Program-made: the position numbers and the translations under genes
Part shown: positions 53,641-62,750 of the stretch, piece by piece
Numbering within the stretch: the stretch's first letter is position 1
Layout: the number at the start of each line of letters is the position of its first letter
Notes under the pieces: model-generated
The model's input: the letters and a program-made list of their open reading frames with translations, nothing else
Database searches by the model: none
What the model was told of the DNA's origin: nothing
Source of the DNA: Marinobacter adhaerens HP15
GTDB lineage: Bacteria > Pseudomonadota > Gammaproteobacteria > Pseudomonadales > Oleiphilaceae
DNA: 64,000 nucleotides
Assembly (NCBI RefSeq): GCF_000166295.1
Contig: NC_017506.1
Location: forward strand, 3,596,001 to 3,660,000
Direction of reading: 5' to 3'

Positions 53641-55077
53641 TCAGCCCAGCTTTTCAAGCTGCCTGATCAGGGCTGGCTCCCAGTCCTCGAGAGCCAGCCC
53701 GCGAACCTGCGTTTGCAGATCCTGGACCTGCTGCGCGGCCAACGATTTAAGGCCTGCGTCTTTCATTAAACGGGCGCTGGCAAGACGCCAGTAAAAGCGG
53801 TCTCTTGGTTCTCTCACTTCCGCCAGCCCGTCCTCCAGAAGTTGCATCCCGGCAGCCAGTTCCTTTTGTGAAACCAGATCCCGAGCTTTGTCATAAGCCT
53901 GCTCCCAGGCATTGGCGCTGCCGGCGGAACCACTGGTCGCCGGCGCGGACCAGAGCCACTCTTCCGCCTCGCAGGAGAGGAACGGCGTGCCATCGTTGAA
54001 GGTGAGCTCCGGCAACTGGGTAAGCCGCTCAACAAACTCCTTTGCAGACACACGGATGGCTTCAGCACAAGCATGATGGCCCAGGGCTGTCGCTACCCGG
54101 GCACTCAACCAATGGCCGTCGAGCCAGAACGGACTGACGGACAAGCTCTGCTCGATTTTCTGCCACAACGTCAGGTCGGCGGACTTTTCCAGGGCTTCCC
54201 GATAGTCGGCCACACGATCGGCACTCACGGCGGCAAGATCGGTACGCTTTCCATCCCGTGTCGGCGGTACCGTGGTGATGTTCTGCCAGATGGCGTAACG
54301 GCGAATCTGATAACCCAGAGGCTGGTCCGGCCCGGTTTCGGTGAGCATGTCCGCGACTTTCAGAAGACTCTGCCGGGTTGCTCGCTCATCGCCCGGGTCC
54401 AGGGTGAGTGCCCCCAGGGAAGGTTTCGACGATGCGGGTTTCTGCTCTGGTGTTTCCGTTCCCGAATCCTGGCTGACCGATCCTGCCGGCGAACGGGGTT
54501 CGGGGGCTGCCGTGGCGTCGTTAACCCTGGGAAGCTTTTCAACCGCCCGTTTAAGATCCTGCAGTGACTCCTCGGGTAACTCGCGGCCAGCGGCCTGGTC
54601 CATCAATCTGGCCAGGAGTTCAAGGCAGAACGCCCGACCGTCGCCAACGCTGCCATCGAACGCCAGGGCGTCTACGCCTTTGCTGGCGCGCTGGAGCATC
54701 TGAGTGAACATCATTTTGCGGGCCCGCTTGCCCTTGTCCCCGGGATACGGCCAGGCCTGCTCCCACCACTCATCCAGGACCCGGTGCAGCAGGTAAAGAG
54801 ACAGGGCGAACCGTTCACCGTCGCCGCCACGCTGCAGAGCGATCAGCAAAAAGCCGAGAACTTTCAGGTCCTTGCTGCGGTCCGAGAGAATCGTCAGGGC
54901 ATCGCTTTCAACCCTGTTCCAATCAATATCGGTATGGGCCAGAGAGCCCACCTTCATGATCTCGTTTTCCAGAAACTCGAGCGTTGCATCGTCTCCGAGT
55001 GCCTCGCCGACAACTGAATCGCCGGGCAATGGTGAGACAACCTGTTCAACGTAGGGATGTTGCTCAATGATCTGCAT
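53641..55077 (-). CDS. tssA: T6SS protein TssA with VasJ-type C-terminus
   Basis: 478 residues from ATG 55077 (AGGA seven bases upstream); the longer start at 55185 runs into tagO. The ImpA N-terminal domain lies at about 15-125 (PYVEQVVSPLPGDSV, then WNRVESDALTIL). A proline/serine-rich linker at about 195-235 precedes a VasJ-like domain (FWLDGHWLSARVATALGH). TssA caps and coordinates tail assembly. Its position between vasI and tssM is that of VasJ in V. cholerae. Confidence 0.92.
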   Translation of the reverse strand: MQIIEQHPYVEQVVSPLPGDSVVGEALGDDATLEFLENEIMKVGSLAHTDIDWNRVESDALTILSDRSKDLKVLGFLLIALQRGGDGERFALSLYLLHRVLDEWWEQAWPYPGDKGKRARKMMFTQMLQRASKGVDALAFDGSVGDGRAFCLELLARLMDQAAGRELPEESLQDLKRAVEKLPRVNDATAAPEPRSPAGSVSQDSGTETPEQKPASSKPSLGALTLDPGDERATRQSLLKVADMLTETGPDQPLGYQIRRYAIWQNITTVPPTRDGKRTDLAAVSADRVADYREALEKSADLTLWQKIEQSLSVSPFWLDGHWLSARVATALGHHACAEAIRVSAKEFVERLTQLPELTFNDGTPFLSCEAEEWLWSAPATSGSAGSANAWEQAYDKARDLVSQKELAAGMQLLEDGLAEVREPRDRFYWRLASARLMKDAGLKSLAAQQVQDLQTQVRGLALEDWEPALIRQLEKLG

Positions 55078-55111
55078 GTTGCTGTCCTGAATCACTGTAT
55101 TTCGCCGGCAT

Positions 55112-55759
55112 TTACCAGCCACAGGTCTCGCGAAGCGGTTCGATTGCCCTGCGGTATCCCGAGAGATCAAACAGAAGGCCGTCAATGCGGCTGTTGGGCG
55201 AGTCGATGCGCGCTTCCGTACCAGTGATCATGGCTTTCACGGTACGAATGGCTGGCAGTCCCCGGCCGCCACTGAGCACGAAACCGTTGTCCCGCACCCG
55301 CCAGACGGTTTGTCCCCGGCCAAACCCAATCCGAACCCGCTCTTCGTCCATCGCCTTTGGCAGCATCAGAGTGAGCTCCGTAATGTTGTTGTGGCACTGA
55401 AGGGCCAGCAGAGGTCTGGGAGGTTGAGCCCCCAAAGCCGGAACCGTCACTAGTTGGCCAGCTGCTTGCCCGGTATTCCGGTAAAGTACGCTCGCACCGG
55501 TATTTTCTGAATCGAGGCTGGCGTAGGCCTGTCGCCATCGCTCGGATCGCCGGGCATCCGGGGTCGAGAGTTCCTCGCCGGGTGCCGCCACGGGGGTACC
55601 AAAGACCTCGTCAAAGCAGGCCAGCCGTTCAAGTCGCTGGGACTCACTGGTACAGAGTCGAGCATCTTCAAGCTGGTCAGCGCAGGCATTGGAGACCAGT
55701 GAAACCAGCGCCAATGCCGCGGCAACACCACCGGTTAATCGCACTCTTCGGGGAATCAT
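55112..55759 (-). CDS. tagO: T6SS-associated protein TagO/VasI
   Basis: 215 residues from ATG 55759, which overlaps the vasH stop as ATGA. A signal peptide ends near NACA (about 27). It contains four to five cysteines, including the N-terminal CTSESQRLERLACFDEVFG, a pattern shared with VasI-type proteins. VasI is a periplasmic accessory of T6SS in Vibrio; its molecular role is not known. Confidence 0.85.
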   Translation of the reverse strand: MIPRRVRLTGGVAAALALVSLVSNACADQLEDARLCTSESQRLERLACFDEVFGTPVAAPGEELSTPDARRSERWRQAYASLDSENTGASVLYRNTGQAAGQLVTVPALGAQPPRPLLALQCHNNITELTLMLPKAMDEERVRIGFGRGQTVWRVRDNGFVLSGGRGLPAIRTVKAMITGTEARIDSPNSRIDGLLFDLSGYRRAIEPLRETCGW

Positions 55760-57336
55760 GACTCTGCCACCTGATACTTGAGGCACTTATGGGCAAGGGT
55801 CCGTTTTGGCAGGCCGAGGCTTTCTGCCGCCTGGGCCCGGTTGCCACCATACTGGCGCAATCGCTCGCGAATAATTGCCGCTTCAAATGCCTGTGCTGCG
55901 GCTTTAAGATCCCGAATCTCTTCCACAGCAGGTAGATCGATCGGATGTCTGTCTCTGACATCCCAGGGTGGGCTGGTCCAGCCATCGGACTCTTCGAACA
56001 GGTCATTAATCCTCAGAACCTCCGGCTGGATATCGTCACCGCATGGAGTTTGCAGGCAGGCCAGTTCAATGATGTTGCGCAGCTCACGGACATTTCCCGG
56101 GAAGTCGTATCCGGCCAGCAGGTGCAAGGCGTGGCTGGAAATGCCCATGGGTCCACTGCCCTCACGCTCGGTATATAGTCGGATAAAGTGACGGCAAAGA
56201 GCTTCGAGGTCGTCGGGCCGCTCCCGCAAGGGCGTCACCCGCAGCGGAAACTGGCTCAGGCGGTAAAAAAGGTCCCGCCGGAAGCTGCCGTCTTCGATAC
56301 CTGCCTGCAGCGGCTGGTGGGTGGCCGCTACCAGCCGAAAATCCGAATGCTGTTCCTCGCGGGCCCCCAACGGGCGGAACTGACGACTTTCCAACACCCG
56401 GAGCAGTTTCGACTGCAGCGCCATGGGCATGTCACCGATTTCATCCAGGAACAGAGTGCCGCCGTTGGCCTGCGCCAGAAGCCCCTGCTTGTCCTGATCG
56501 GCGCCTGAAAACGCTCCCCTGGTATGCCCGAAAAGTTCGCTTTCCAGAAGGGTATCGGGGATGGCGGCGCAGTTGACCACTACCATCGGGCCTTCGGCCC
56601 GGTCGGACAGTTCATGGATACCCCGTGCGACGACATCCTTGCCACAGCCGGTCTCACCCTGAACCAAAACGGACAGCTGGCTGCCGGCGGCCCGGACGAT
56701 CTGGGCCCGGAGGCTGGTCATGGCTTGGGAGTTGCCCACCAGTGTTAGGGCCAATTGTTCGCAACGGGTGCGAACGGTTTCCGCGTCGTGCAGATGATCC
56801 AGTGACCGCTTGAGCAGGCGGCGTTGCCAGACCTGATCGCGGCTCTGAAGTTGGGTAATCCATTGATGAACAAGCAGTTGCCGTAGACCACAGTACAGAG
56901 GCTGGCCGGTAATGCCGTCCCAGTCGGCTTCGTCCCGACACAGGACGAGCATGCCAAGGGTTCGGCCATCATTACCGGTGAGGGGCTCGAGCCACAGGGA
57001 ACGCGGCCGGTCGCTAGCCTCGAACAAGGCCTGGAAGCCAACGTGGTCCAGGCGGTAGCTGGCGGCACGTGTGAGTTCCCGGGCTTTGCCAGTCTGCAGA
57101 ACGTGAGCAAAGGGGTGGCTGAAGTCGCCGCAGTCGAATTCGCCCTGTTCGGCGAGGTCGCTGCAGTGCAGAGTTCGGCCACTGAGGTCGAGTTCGAGTG
57201 CCCAGCAGCGGGTCAGGCCGAAGGCGTTTTCCAGCTGTCTCGTGGCGGTTCTCAGCAGGTCCGGCAGGTTGTCCTGCTGGATCAGGGCCACCGCCAGGTC
57301 GATGCCGGTGTGCAGTTCCATCTGCATCCGTCCCAT
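55756..57336 (-). CDS. vasH: Sigma-54-dependent T6SS regulator VasH
   Basis: 526 residues from ATG 57336 (AGGAAAGAG upstream). A GAF-like domain (about 10-165) is followed by an AAA+ sigma-54 activation domain (about 195-425) with Walker A GETGCGKD (227-234), the sigma-54 contact loop GAFSGA (274-279; Ser in place of the usual Thr) and Walker B GGTLFLDEIGD. A Fis-type helix-turn-helix ends the protein (YGGNRAQAAESLGLPKRTLA). VasH activates hcp and effector promoters with RpoN in V. cholerae. It follows clpV by 71 bp. Confidence 0.93.
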   Translation of the reverse strand: MGRMQMELHTGIDLAVALIQQDNLPDLLRTATRQLENAFGLTRCWALELDLSGRTLHCSDLAEQGEFDCGDFSHPFAHVLQTGKARELTRAASYRLDHVGFQALFEASDRPRSLWLEPLTGNDGRTLGMLVLCRDEADWDGITGQPLYCGLRQLLVHQWITQLQSRDQVWQRRLLKRSLDHLHDAETVRTRCEQLALTLVGNSQAMTSLRAQIVRAAGSQLSVLVQGETGCGKDVVARGIHELSDRAEGPMVVVNCAAIPDTLLESELFGHTRGAFSGADQDKQGLLAQANGGTLFLDEIGDMPMALQSKLLRVLESRQFRPLGAREEQHSDFRLVAATHQPLQAGIEDGSFRRDLFYRLSQFPLRVTPLRERPDDLEALCRHFIRLYTEREGSGPMGISSHALHLLAGYDFPGNVRELRNIIELACLQTPCGDDIQPEVLRINDLFEESDGWTSPPWDVRDRHPIDLPAVEEIRDLKAAAQAFEAAIIRERLRQYGGNRAQAAESLGLPKRTLAHKCLKYQVAES

Positions 57337-57407
57337 GGTTCTCTTTCCTAAGATTTTTATGCTTTCGTGTTCGCCGACCGCGCAGGCTACGCTACGCTTC
57401 AGTTGCC

Positions 57408-60041
57408 CTAGGCAACAGTTCCTACGAATCGATGCTCTTCGACCGCCAGTGTCACCTTTTTCACCGGCTCCCTCGCCGCCAGTTTCTCCAGCAACGCGAG
57501 TGAAACAGGCGGCAACAACTCACCCTCTATGATCGACTCAAGCATCCTTGCGCCATTTTCACTTCTTGTCGCACGGTTTCGAATAGCCTCGATAAGTCCT
57601 TCTTCCAATTCCACCTCGGTGTGGTAGCGGGCCTTGATCTGGTCTGCCAGGCGCTGGAGTTTGTCGCCAACGATTCGGTTGAGGGTTTCCTCGCCAAGAG
57701 GCAGGTAGGGCACCACTTCCATTCTTGCCAGCAAGGCCGGCTTGAAGAAGCTGGCCAGTTCCGGGTAGAGAGCTTCGTCCAGGCTGGCCGGCGACTCGGC
57801 GTGGTTGACGATGGTCTGGTATCCGAGGTTTGAGGTGAGGAAGAAGACCACGTTCTTGCAGTCGATCAGACGGCCTTCGCCATCGGCCAGTTCGCCTTTG
57901 TCAAATGCCTGGTAGAACAGATTGAGGACTTCCGGATGGGCTTTTTCGACTTCGTCGAGCAAGACCACGGAGTAGGGTTTCTGGCGGATGGCTTCGGTGA
58001 GGATGCCGCCTTCACCAAAACCCACATAGCCGGGGGGCGAGCCGATCAGACGGGAGACGGTGTGTTTTTCCTGGTATTCGGACATGTTGATGGTAGTAAG
58101 GAACTGACGACCGCCGTAGAGGAGTTCAGCCAGCTGTACCACGGTTTCGGTTTTGCCAACGCCGCTGGGTCCCACCAGCAGGAAGGCGCCCATGGGGCGG
58201 CCGGGCCGGCGCAGGTCGGCGCGGGCGGTAAGCAGGTGTTGGTGCAGGCAGTCGATGGCGGTGTCCTGGCCTTTGATGTGCTCCTGCAGATACGCCGGCA
58301 AATGGGTGATTTTTTCCAGTTCGTCGGTGGTCATGCGATTGACCGGAATACCAGTCCAGTCGGCAATGACTTCGGCCACCTGTCTGGCGTCAACCCGGGT
58401 GTGAACCAACGGCTCGTCGGCCTGGAGTTCCGTCAGTTCCTGCTCGATGGCGGCGGCTTCGCTTTTCAGGTCCGGGCGTTCTTCTGTTATCCCATCGGTC
58501 AATTCAGGGGTATTCGCTTCAGCCTGCGATTCGCCGGTAAGCAACTTTTCCCGGATCTCCACCAGTCGTGCCACCAGTTCGCGCTGGTCGCTCCAGCGTT
58601 GTTCCAGGGCTGCAGATTCAACAGTGATCCCGGCAACGCGCTGTTCCAGTTCCCGTTCCCGTTCGGCATCCACGGTCTGTCCCAAGGTGTGTTCCCGGCA
58701 CAGCAGGTTCTGTTCCATGGCCAGCTGATACAGCTCGCTTCGGACGCGGCTCAGGCGTCTGGGCGGCGCGCTCAGATTCAGGCTAACGCGGGCGCAGGCG
58801 GTATCCAGCACGTCGATGGCTTTGTCCGGTAGCTGACGGCCGGCAAGGTAACGGGCAGACATTTCGGCGGCGGCTTTCAGGGCGCTGTCGGCGATAAGTA
58901 CCTGATGGGCTTTTTCATAGACGGTGCGCAAGCCACGGAGGATGTGGACCGCTTCCCCGGGAGTGGGCTCATCCAGCGCCACAGGCTGGAAACGGCGGCT
59001 CAGGGCTGGGTCTTTTTCGAAGTATTTCTTGTATTCGCGCCAGGTGGTCGCTGCGATGGTACGCAGCTCGCCCCTGGCAAGGGCAGGTTTGAGCAGGTTG
59101 GCAGCATCAGAGCCGCCTTCGCTGTTGCCTGCGCCAATCAGGGTATGGGCTTCGTCAATGAACAGGATGATCGGGGTAGCCGAGCCTTTGACCGCCTCGA
59201 TCACGCCTTTGAGGCGTTTCTCGAACTCGCCCTTCACGGAGGCGCCCGCCTGCAGGGCACCCATGTCCAGGGTCCATAGCTCAACGCTCTTCAAACGGTC
59301 AGGCACGTCGCCGTTGACGATGCGCAGAGCCAGGCCCTCCACCACGGCGCTTTTGCCCACACCGGCATCGCCCACCACAATCGGGTTGTTCTTGCGGCGG
59401 CGGCAGAGGATGTCGATCATCTGGTCGATCTCGGCGTCACGGCAAACCACGGGGTCCAGTTTGTCCTCCCGGGCCAGTCTGGTGAAGTCGGTGGCGTAGC
59501 GTTTGAGCGGGTCCAGATCCACGCTGGCCACTGGTTGCCCGGGTTCCTGCTCGCTTGGTTCCAGTCTCTCCGCGGAGCCCTCGGTGAACCGGTCAAATTG
59601 CTTGCGCAGCTGCTCACGATTGATGTCCACCATTGCCTTTGCCACCCGGGGCATCAGGTATCGATCGGCATTCATCAGCAGGGCAAGGAATACCGCGCCG
59701 GAACGCAATTCGGTGTGCCCCAGTTCGGTGGAAGCCAGCAGCCAGGCATCCTGCATCAGCTCCACCAACAGCGGAGAGAACGATGGGTAGGGCTCAGCGC
59801 TTTGCGACTCTCCGTTCAGGCTATCGCCTACCAGCGGTTGCAGTTGCTGATGCTCAAGGCCGGTGTGCTCCAGAATCTGGCGCACGTCGGAAAACGGCGT
59901 TTCAAGCAGTTTGAACAGCAAATGGGCCGGAGTGATTTCCGCGCCCTGACGGCTGATGCACAAAGCGGCCGAGGCTTCCAGTGCCTGGCGTGACATGTCG
60001 TTGAGGCGCCCGATCAGCGCCGGCAGTTCTACCCGAATCAC
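57408..60041 (-). CDS. tssH: T6SS AAA+ ATPase ClpV (TssH)
   Basis: 877 residues from GTG 60041 (AGGA upstream). An N-domain (1-150) is followed by two AAA+ modules: Walker A GDAGVGKSAVVEGLA (first) and GPSGVGKTETVVQLA (second), with a coiled-coil middle domain between. ClpV disassembles contracted TssB/TssC sheaths for reuse. It sits between tssL and vasH, as in V. cholerae vasG. Confidence 0.95.
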   Translation of the reverse strand: MIRVELPALIGRLNDMSRQALEASAALCISRQGAEITPAHLLFKLLETPFSDVRQILEHTGLEHQQLQPLVGDSLNGESQSAEPYPSFSPLLVELMQDAWLLASTELGHTELRSGAVFLALLMNADRYLMPRVAKAMVDINREQLRKQFDRFTEGSAERLEPSEQEPGQPVASVDLDPLKRYATDFTRLAREDKLDPVVCRDAEIDQMIDILCRRRKNNPIVVGDAGVGKSAVVEGLALRIVNGDVPDRLKSVELWTLDMGALQAGASVKGEFEKRLKGVIEAVKGSATPIILFIDEAHTLIGAGNSEGGSDAANLLKPALARGELRTIAATTWREYKKYFEKDPALSRRFQPVALDEPTPGEAVHILRGLRTVYEKAHQVLIADSALKAAAEMSARYLAGRQLPDKAIDVLDTACARVSLNLSAPPRRLSRVRSELYQLAMEQNLLCREHTLGQTVDAERERELEQRVAGITVESAALEQRWSDQRELVARLVEIREKLLTGESQAEANTPELTDGITEERPDLKSEAAAIEQELTELQADEPLVHTRVDARQVAEVIADWTGIPVNRMTTDELEKITHLPAYLQEHIKGQDTAIDCLHQHLLTARADLRRPGRPMGAFLLVGPSGVGKTETVVQLAELLYGGRQFLTTINMSEYQEKHTVSRLIGSPPGYVGFGEGGILTEAIRQKPYSVVLLDEVEKAHPEVLNLFYQAFDKGELADGEGRLIDCKNVVFFLTSNLGYQTIVNHAESPASLDEALYPELASFFKPALLARMEVVPYLPLGEETLNRIVGDKLQRLADQIKARYHTEVELEEGLIEAIRNRATRSENGARMLESIIEGELLPPVSLALLEKLAAREPVKKVTLAVEEHRFVGTVA

Positions 60042-60051
60042 GTTGATGTCC

Positions 60052-60879
60052 TTATTTCGGTAGTTGGTCGAGTACGCGCAATACGTCCGTGATGCGCTCG
60101 TTCAGTGCGATGTTATACAGGGAGTAGATGCCGGCCATGGCCGCCACAAACAGACCAGCAATGCCCCAGACAGGTATGCCGCTGCGCAACCGGTTCCGGG
60201 TTGGCGTTACATTCGCCCGGGCATCCGCAAGAGGCGCCGGTTCCTGCTCCTCCTGCAACGCTTTCAGTTGCTCGTGCAGGCCACGGACAATCTGGTCGTA
60301 TTCATCGCGGCCGTTTTCCATCACCTTGTATCGCCCCTCGAAACCCAGACAGAGACACAGATAGATAAACGACAGCATGTCGCGATAACGGGCCGGCTCC
60401 TGCTCCATCCGGGCAAGAATGGCAAAGACCTTTTCTCCACCCCATGTCTCGTTGTGGAAGCGGGACAGCAGGGAGTGCTGTGACCAGATGCTATGGGCGC
60501 CCCAGTCGGTTCCCAGCACGGCCTCGTCGATGAAGGCGCAGAGGACGTAACGATAGGCGACTACAACCGGCCGGTCGTAACCCTGTTCCACCAATTCCCG
60601 GTCGATGGCCGAGATATCATCCACCACCTGCTGGTAGAGGATTTCCACTGCGCGATAGTCTGCCAACCTGCGTATCCTGATCACCAGGCCCAGCAATGGT
60701 GTGGCGGCGTCAATCAGGCGGTTATGTTCCAACCCTCTGAGCTGAAAATGCTCGTCGACCTGGCCTTCCCTGTTGCCCTCAGCTGCTCCCCGGCTGTCGG
60801 CAAAAATCAGATCACTGAACGCACTGCTGCCGGAATTTCTGCTGCCATTGGGTAAGTCCATTACCTGTGCATCTTCCAT
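60052..60879 (-). CDS. tssL: T6SS membrane complex protein TssL (DotU family)
   Basis: 275 residues. The DotU-type cytoplasmic domain (about 45-215) includes RYVLCAFIDEAVLGTDWGA, and one membrane helix near the C-terminus (about 233-255) anchors it. No OmpA-like domain is attached. It binds TssM in the inner membrane. It starts 3 bp after the tssK stop. Confidence 0.94.
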   Translation of the reverse strand: MEDAQVMDLPNGSRNSGSSAFSDLIFADSRGAAEGNREGQVDEHFQLRGLEHNRLIDAATPLLGLVIRIRRLADYRAVEILYQQVVDDISAIDRELVEQGYDRPVVVAYRYVLCAFIDEAVLGTDWGAHSIWSQHSLLSRFHNETWGGEKVFAILARMEQEPARYRDMLSFIYLCLCLGFEGRYKVMENGRDEYDQIVRGLHEQLKALQEEQEPAPLADARANVTPTRNRLRSGIPVWGIAGLFVAAMAGIYSLYNIALNERITDVLRVLDQLPK

Positions 60880-60882
60880 GAT

Positions 60883-62217
60883 TTAGCTCCTGATTGCCCA
60901 GAACTGCATTTCCATGCCCGGGAAACTGCCGGCCACGTGGAATGCGAAGCCGCTGGCGTTGTCGAGCATTTGCCAGGCCTGGCTCTGGTCGTCCAGGCGG
61001 AAGTACACGAAGCCGGCGTGGTACGGCAACTGCCGGGGTGCAACCGGCAATGCAGCAAGCGGAATCCCCGGCAGCTGCAGGCTGATCAGATCCCGGATTT
61101 TTTCCACAGAGGCCACCTTGCACTGCTGAGTGAACTGCTTGCGCAGATCGTCCAGTGGCATGTCGGCTTTGACCGCCAGAATGAATTCCGCATCCCGGAC
61201 CAACTGGGCATCCTGAACCGGGGCCACAGTCAGGCCGTACTGGCGCTGCTGGAGCTGGATAGCCAGGGCCCTCGGTTCCAGCACTGTGCTCAGGGACTGC
61301 CGCAGAACCTGCATGAGCGGGGTAAAAGCATCCTCCGGGAGATCGTGGTCATAGGCCGGATACTCCCTCGGCAAACGCCCTTCATCGGTGAAGGTCACCA
61401 GCTCACCACAAAGTTCAAGCAGGGCTTCGAACAGCCTTTCAGGATGCAACTGGCGAAGGCGAGCCAGATGCATGAACCTGGGGTGGGCGCGATTCAGCAT
61501 CTGCAGCAACATGAAATCCGCCACGTCTGCAACGCCGCCCTGCCCAGGGGCACCGACACGTTCGGCAATATTGCGCGCCCGTTCCCGCATCAGTCCCGCC
61601 ATTTCACCGACAAATCGCTGCAGCCTGGGTGCAGCTCGCACACTCAGCATGGTGGGTAGGAAGTTCGGATCCATCACCAGGCTTCCGTCCGGGCGCTTTT
61701 CAAGAATCCGGCCGATAGCCAGGGCCGCATAGGCGCTGCGATCTTCCCTCTCCAGCATCAGGCGGGGTGCCACGCGACCCACATCAATGGCGTGGGCATC
61801 GCCGTCAATCGAATGCAGATCCCGGATTTCCCGGGAGTCGGCACGGAACCGGCCGGCCACCGGGGCGTCCGGCCATTCCACTTCAGCCAGGCTTTCACTG
61901 CCCAACGGCAACGCCAGGTAGACGACCTGATTGGCCACCGAGGCATCGGCAATTTCCAACGGTTCAGGCATCACATCGTCCTGGGGCAGGCTGAAGCGGG
62001 TTCCGTCCGGGAACAGTCCGGATGCCCTAACCAGGCCAACCCGGCCGAAACTCAGATACTCCGCATTCAGCTCCAGGTCGCTGAAGCCATACAGATAATC
62101 AGAGATCGCGAGCGCCCGTTCATTGATCTGATGTTCCAGATATCGCTGCTGTTGCTGGAAATGTTGAGGCTTGATAAACAGGCCATCACTCCAGACGACT
62201 CGATTGATTACCGCCAT
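60883..62217 (-). CDS. tssK: T6SS baseplate protein TssK
   Basis: 444 residues, matching the usual length. The start VINRVVWSDGLFIKPQHFQQ is a TssK hallmark. TssK links the baseplate to the membrane complex (TssL and TssM). The ATG overlaps the tssJ stop by one base (TGATG), and tssL begins 3 bp after its own stop, so the three are one tightly coupled unit. Confidence 0.95.
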   Translation of the reverse strand: MAVINRVVWSDGLFIKPQHFQQQQRYLEHQINERALAISDYLYGFSDLELNAEYLSFGRVGLVRASGLFPDGTRFSLPQDDVMPEPLEIADASVANQVVYLALPLGSESLAEVEWPDAPVAGRFRADSREIRDLHSIDGDAHAIDVGRVAPRLMLEREDRSAYAALAIGRILEKRPDGSLVMDPNFLPTMLSVRAAPRLQRFVGEMAGLMRERARNIAERVGAPGQGGVADVADFMLLQMLNRAHPRFMHLARLRQLHPERLFEALLELCGELVTFTDEGRLPREYPAYDHDLPEDAFTPLMQVLRQSLSTVLEPRALAIQLQQRQYGLTVAPVQDAQLVRDAEFILAVKADMPLDDLRKQFTQQCKVASVEKIRDLISLQLPGIPLAALPVAPRQLPYHAGFVYFRLDDQSQAWQMLDNASGFAFHVAGSFPGMEMQFWAIRS

Positions 62218-62750
62218 CAGGTGTCATCCGAATGCTTGAGTTGAACTTCCCGCTCCCGCAGGTTCACCAGCAGGTTGTAGCGGCCGCCGATTGGATCCAC
62301 CTTCACCACCTTCTTCCACTGGGACAGGTTGGGGTAGGCGTAAAACGCGATCACGCCGATAAATCGGGTGTCCTCGCCAATCTCGAAGGGTTCGATGAAC
62401 TTGAACTGGCCTGGCACCAGGGAGTAATCGCTGTGGTCCACATAGTTCTGGCCCAGTGACGACTCGAGGTCACTCAGTAGCTGGTCGAAATCCCCGGCCA
62501 TCAATAGTGAGCTGTCGCGCATCTCGATGATCTGAAACGCAATGGGCGTGGGTGCCAGGGATTCATTCGGGTTTACATCCGGTTCGGCCACCATGGTCAG
62601 ACCTACCCGGCTAGGCAGATCCTCCGGGTACCCCACCGGGATATCCGGGTCCCAGAGCACTTTTGCGGTTTTGGTGACGGCGTTATAGGGCGTGCTGCAT
62701 CCGGCAAGCACGAATACGACGGCCAGCAAACTCCATTTGCAGGTCTTCAC
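62217..62750 (-). CDS. tssJ: T6SS outer-membrane lipoprotein TssJ (VasD)
   Basis: 177 residues from GTG 62750, which overlaps the tagH stop as GTGA and has GGGAG upstream. A signal peptide with lipobox LAGC (Cys18) is followed by a transthyretin-like fold, with PTPIAFQIIEMRDSSLLMAG and NLSQWKKVVKVDP typical of TssJ. It anchors TssM to the outer membrane. Reading from the longer start at 62882 would lie inside tagH and lack the lipobox at the N-terminus. Confidence 0.93.
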   Translation of the reverse strand: MKTCKWSLLAVVFVLAGCSTPYNAVTKTAKVLWDPDIPVGYPEDLPSRVGLTMVAEPDVNPNESLAPTPIAFQIIEMRDSSLLMAGDFDQLLSDLESSLGQNYVDHSDYSLVPGQFKFIEPFEIGEDTRFIGVIAFYAYPNLSQWKKVVKVDPIGGRYNLLVNLREREVQLKHSDDT

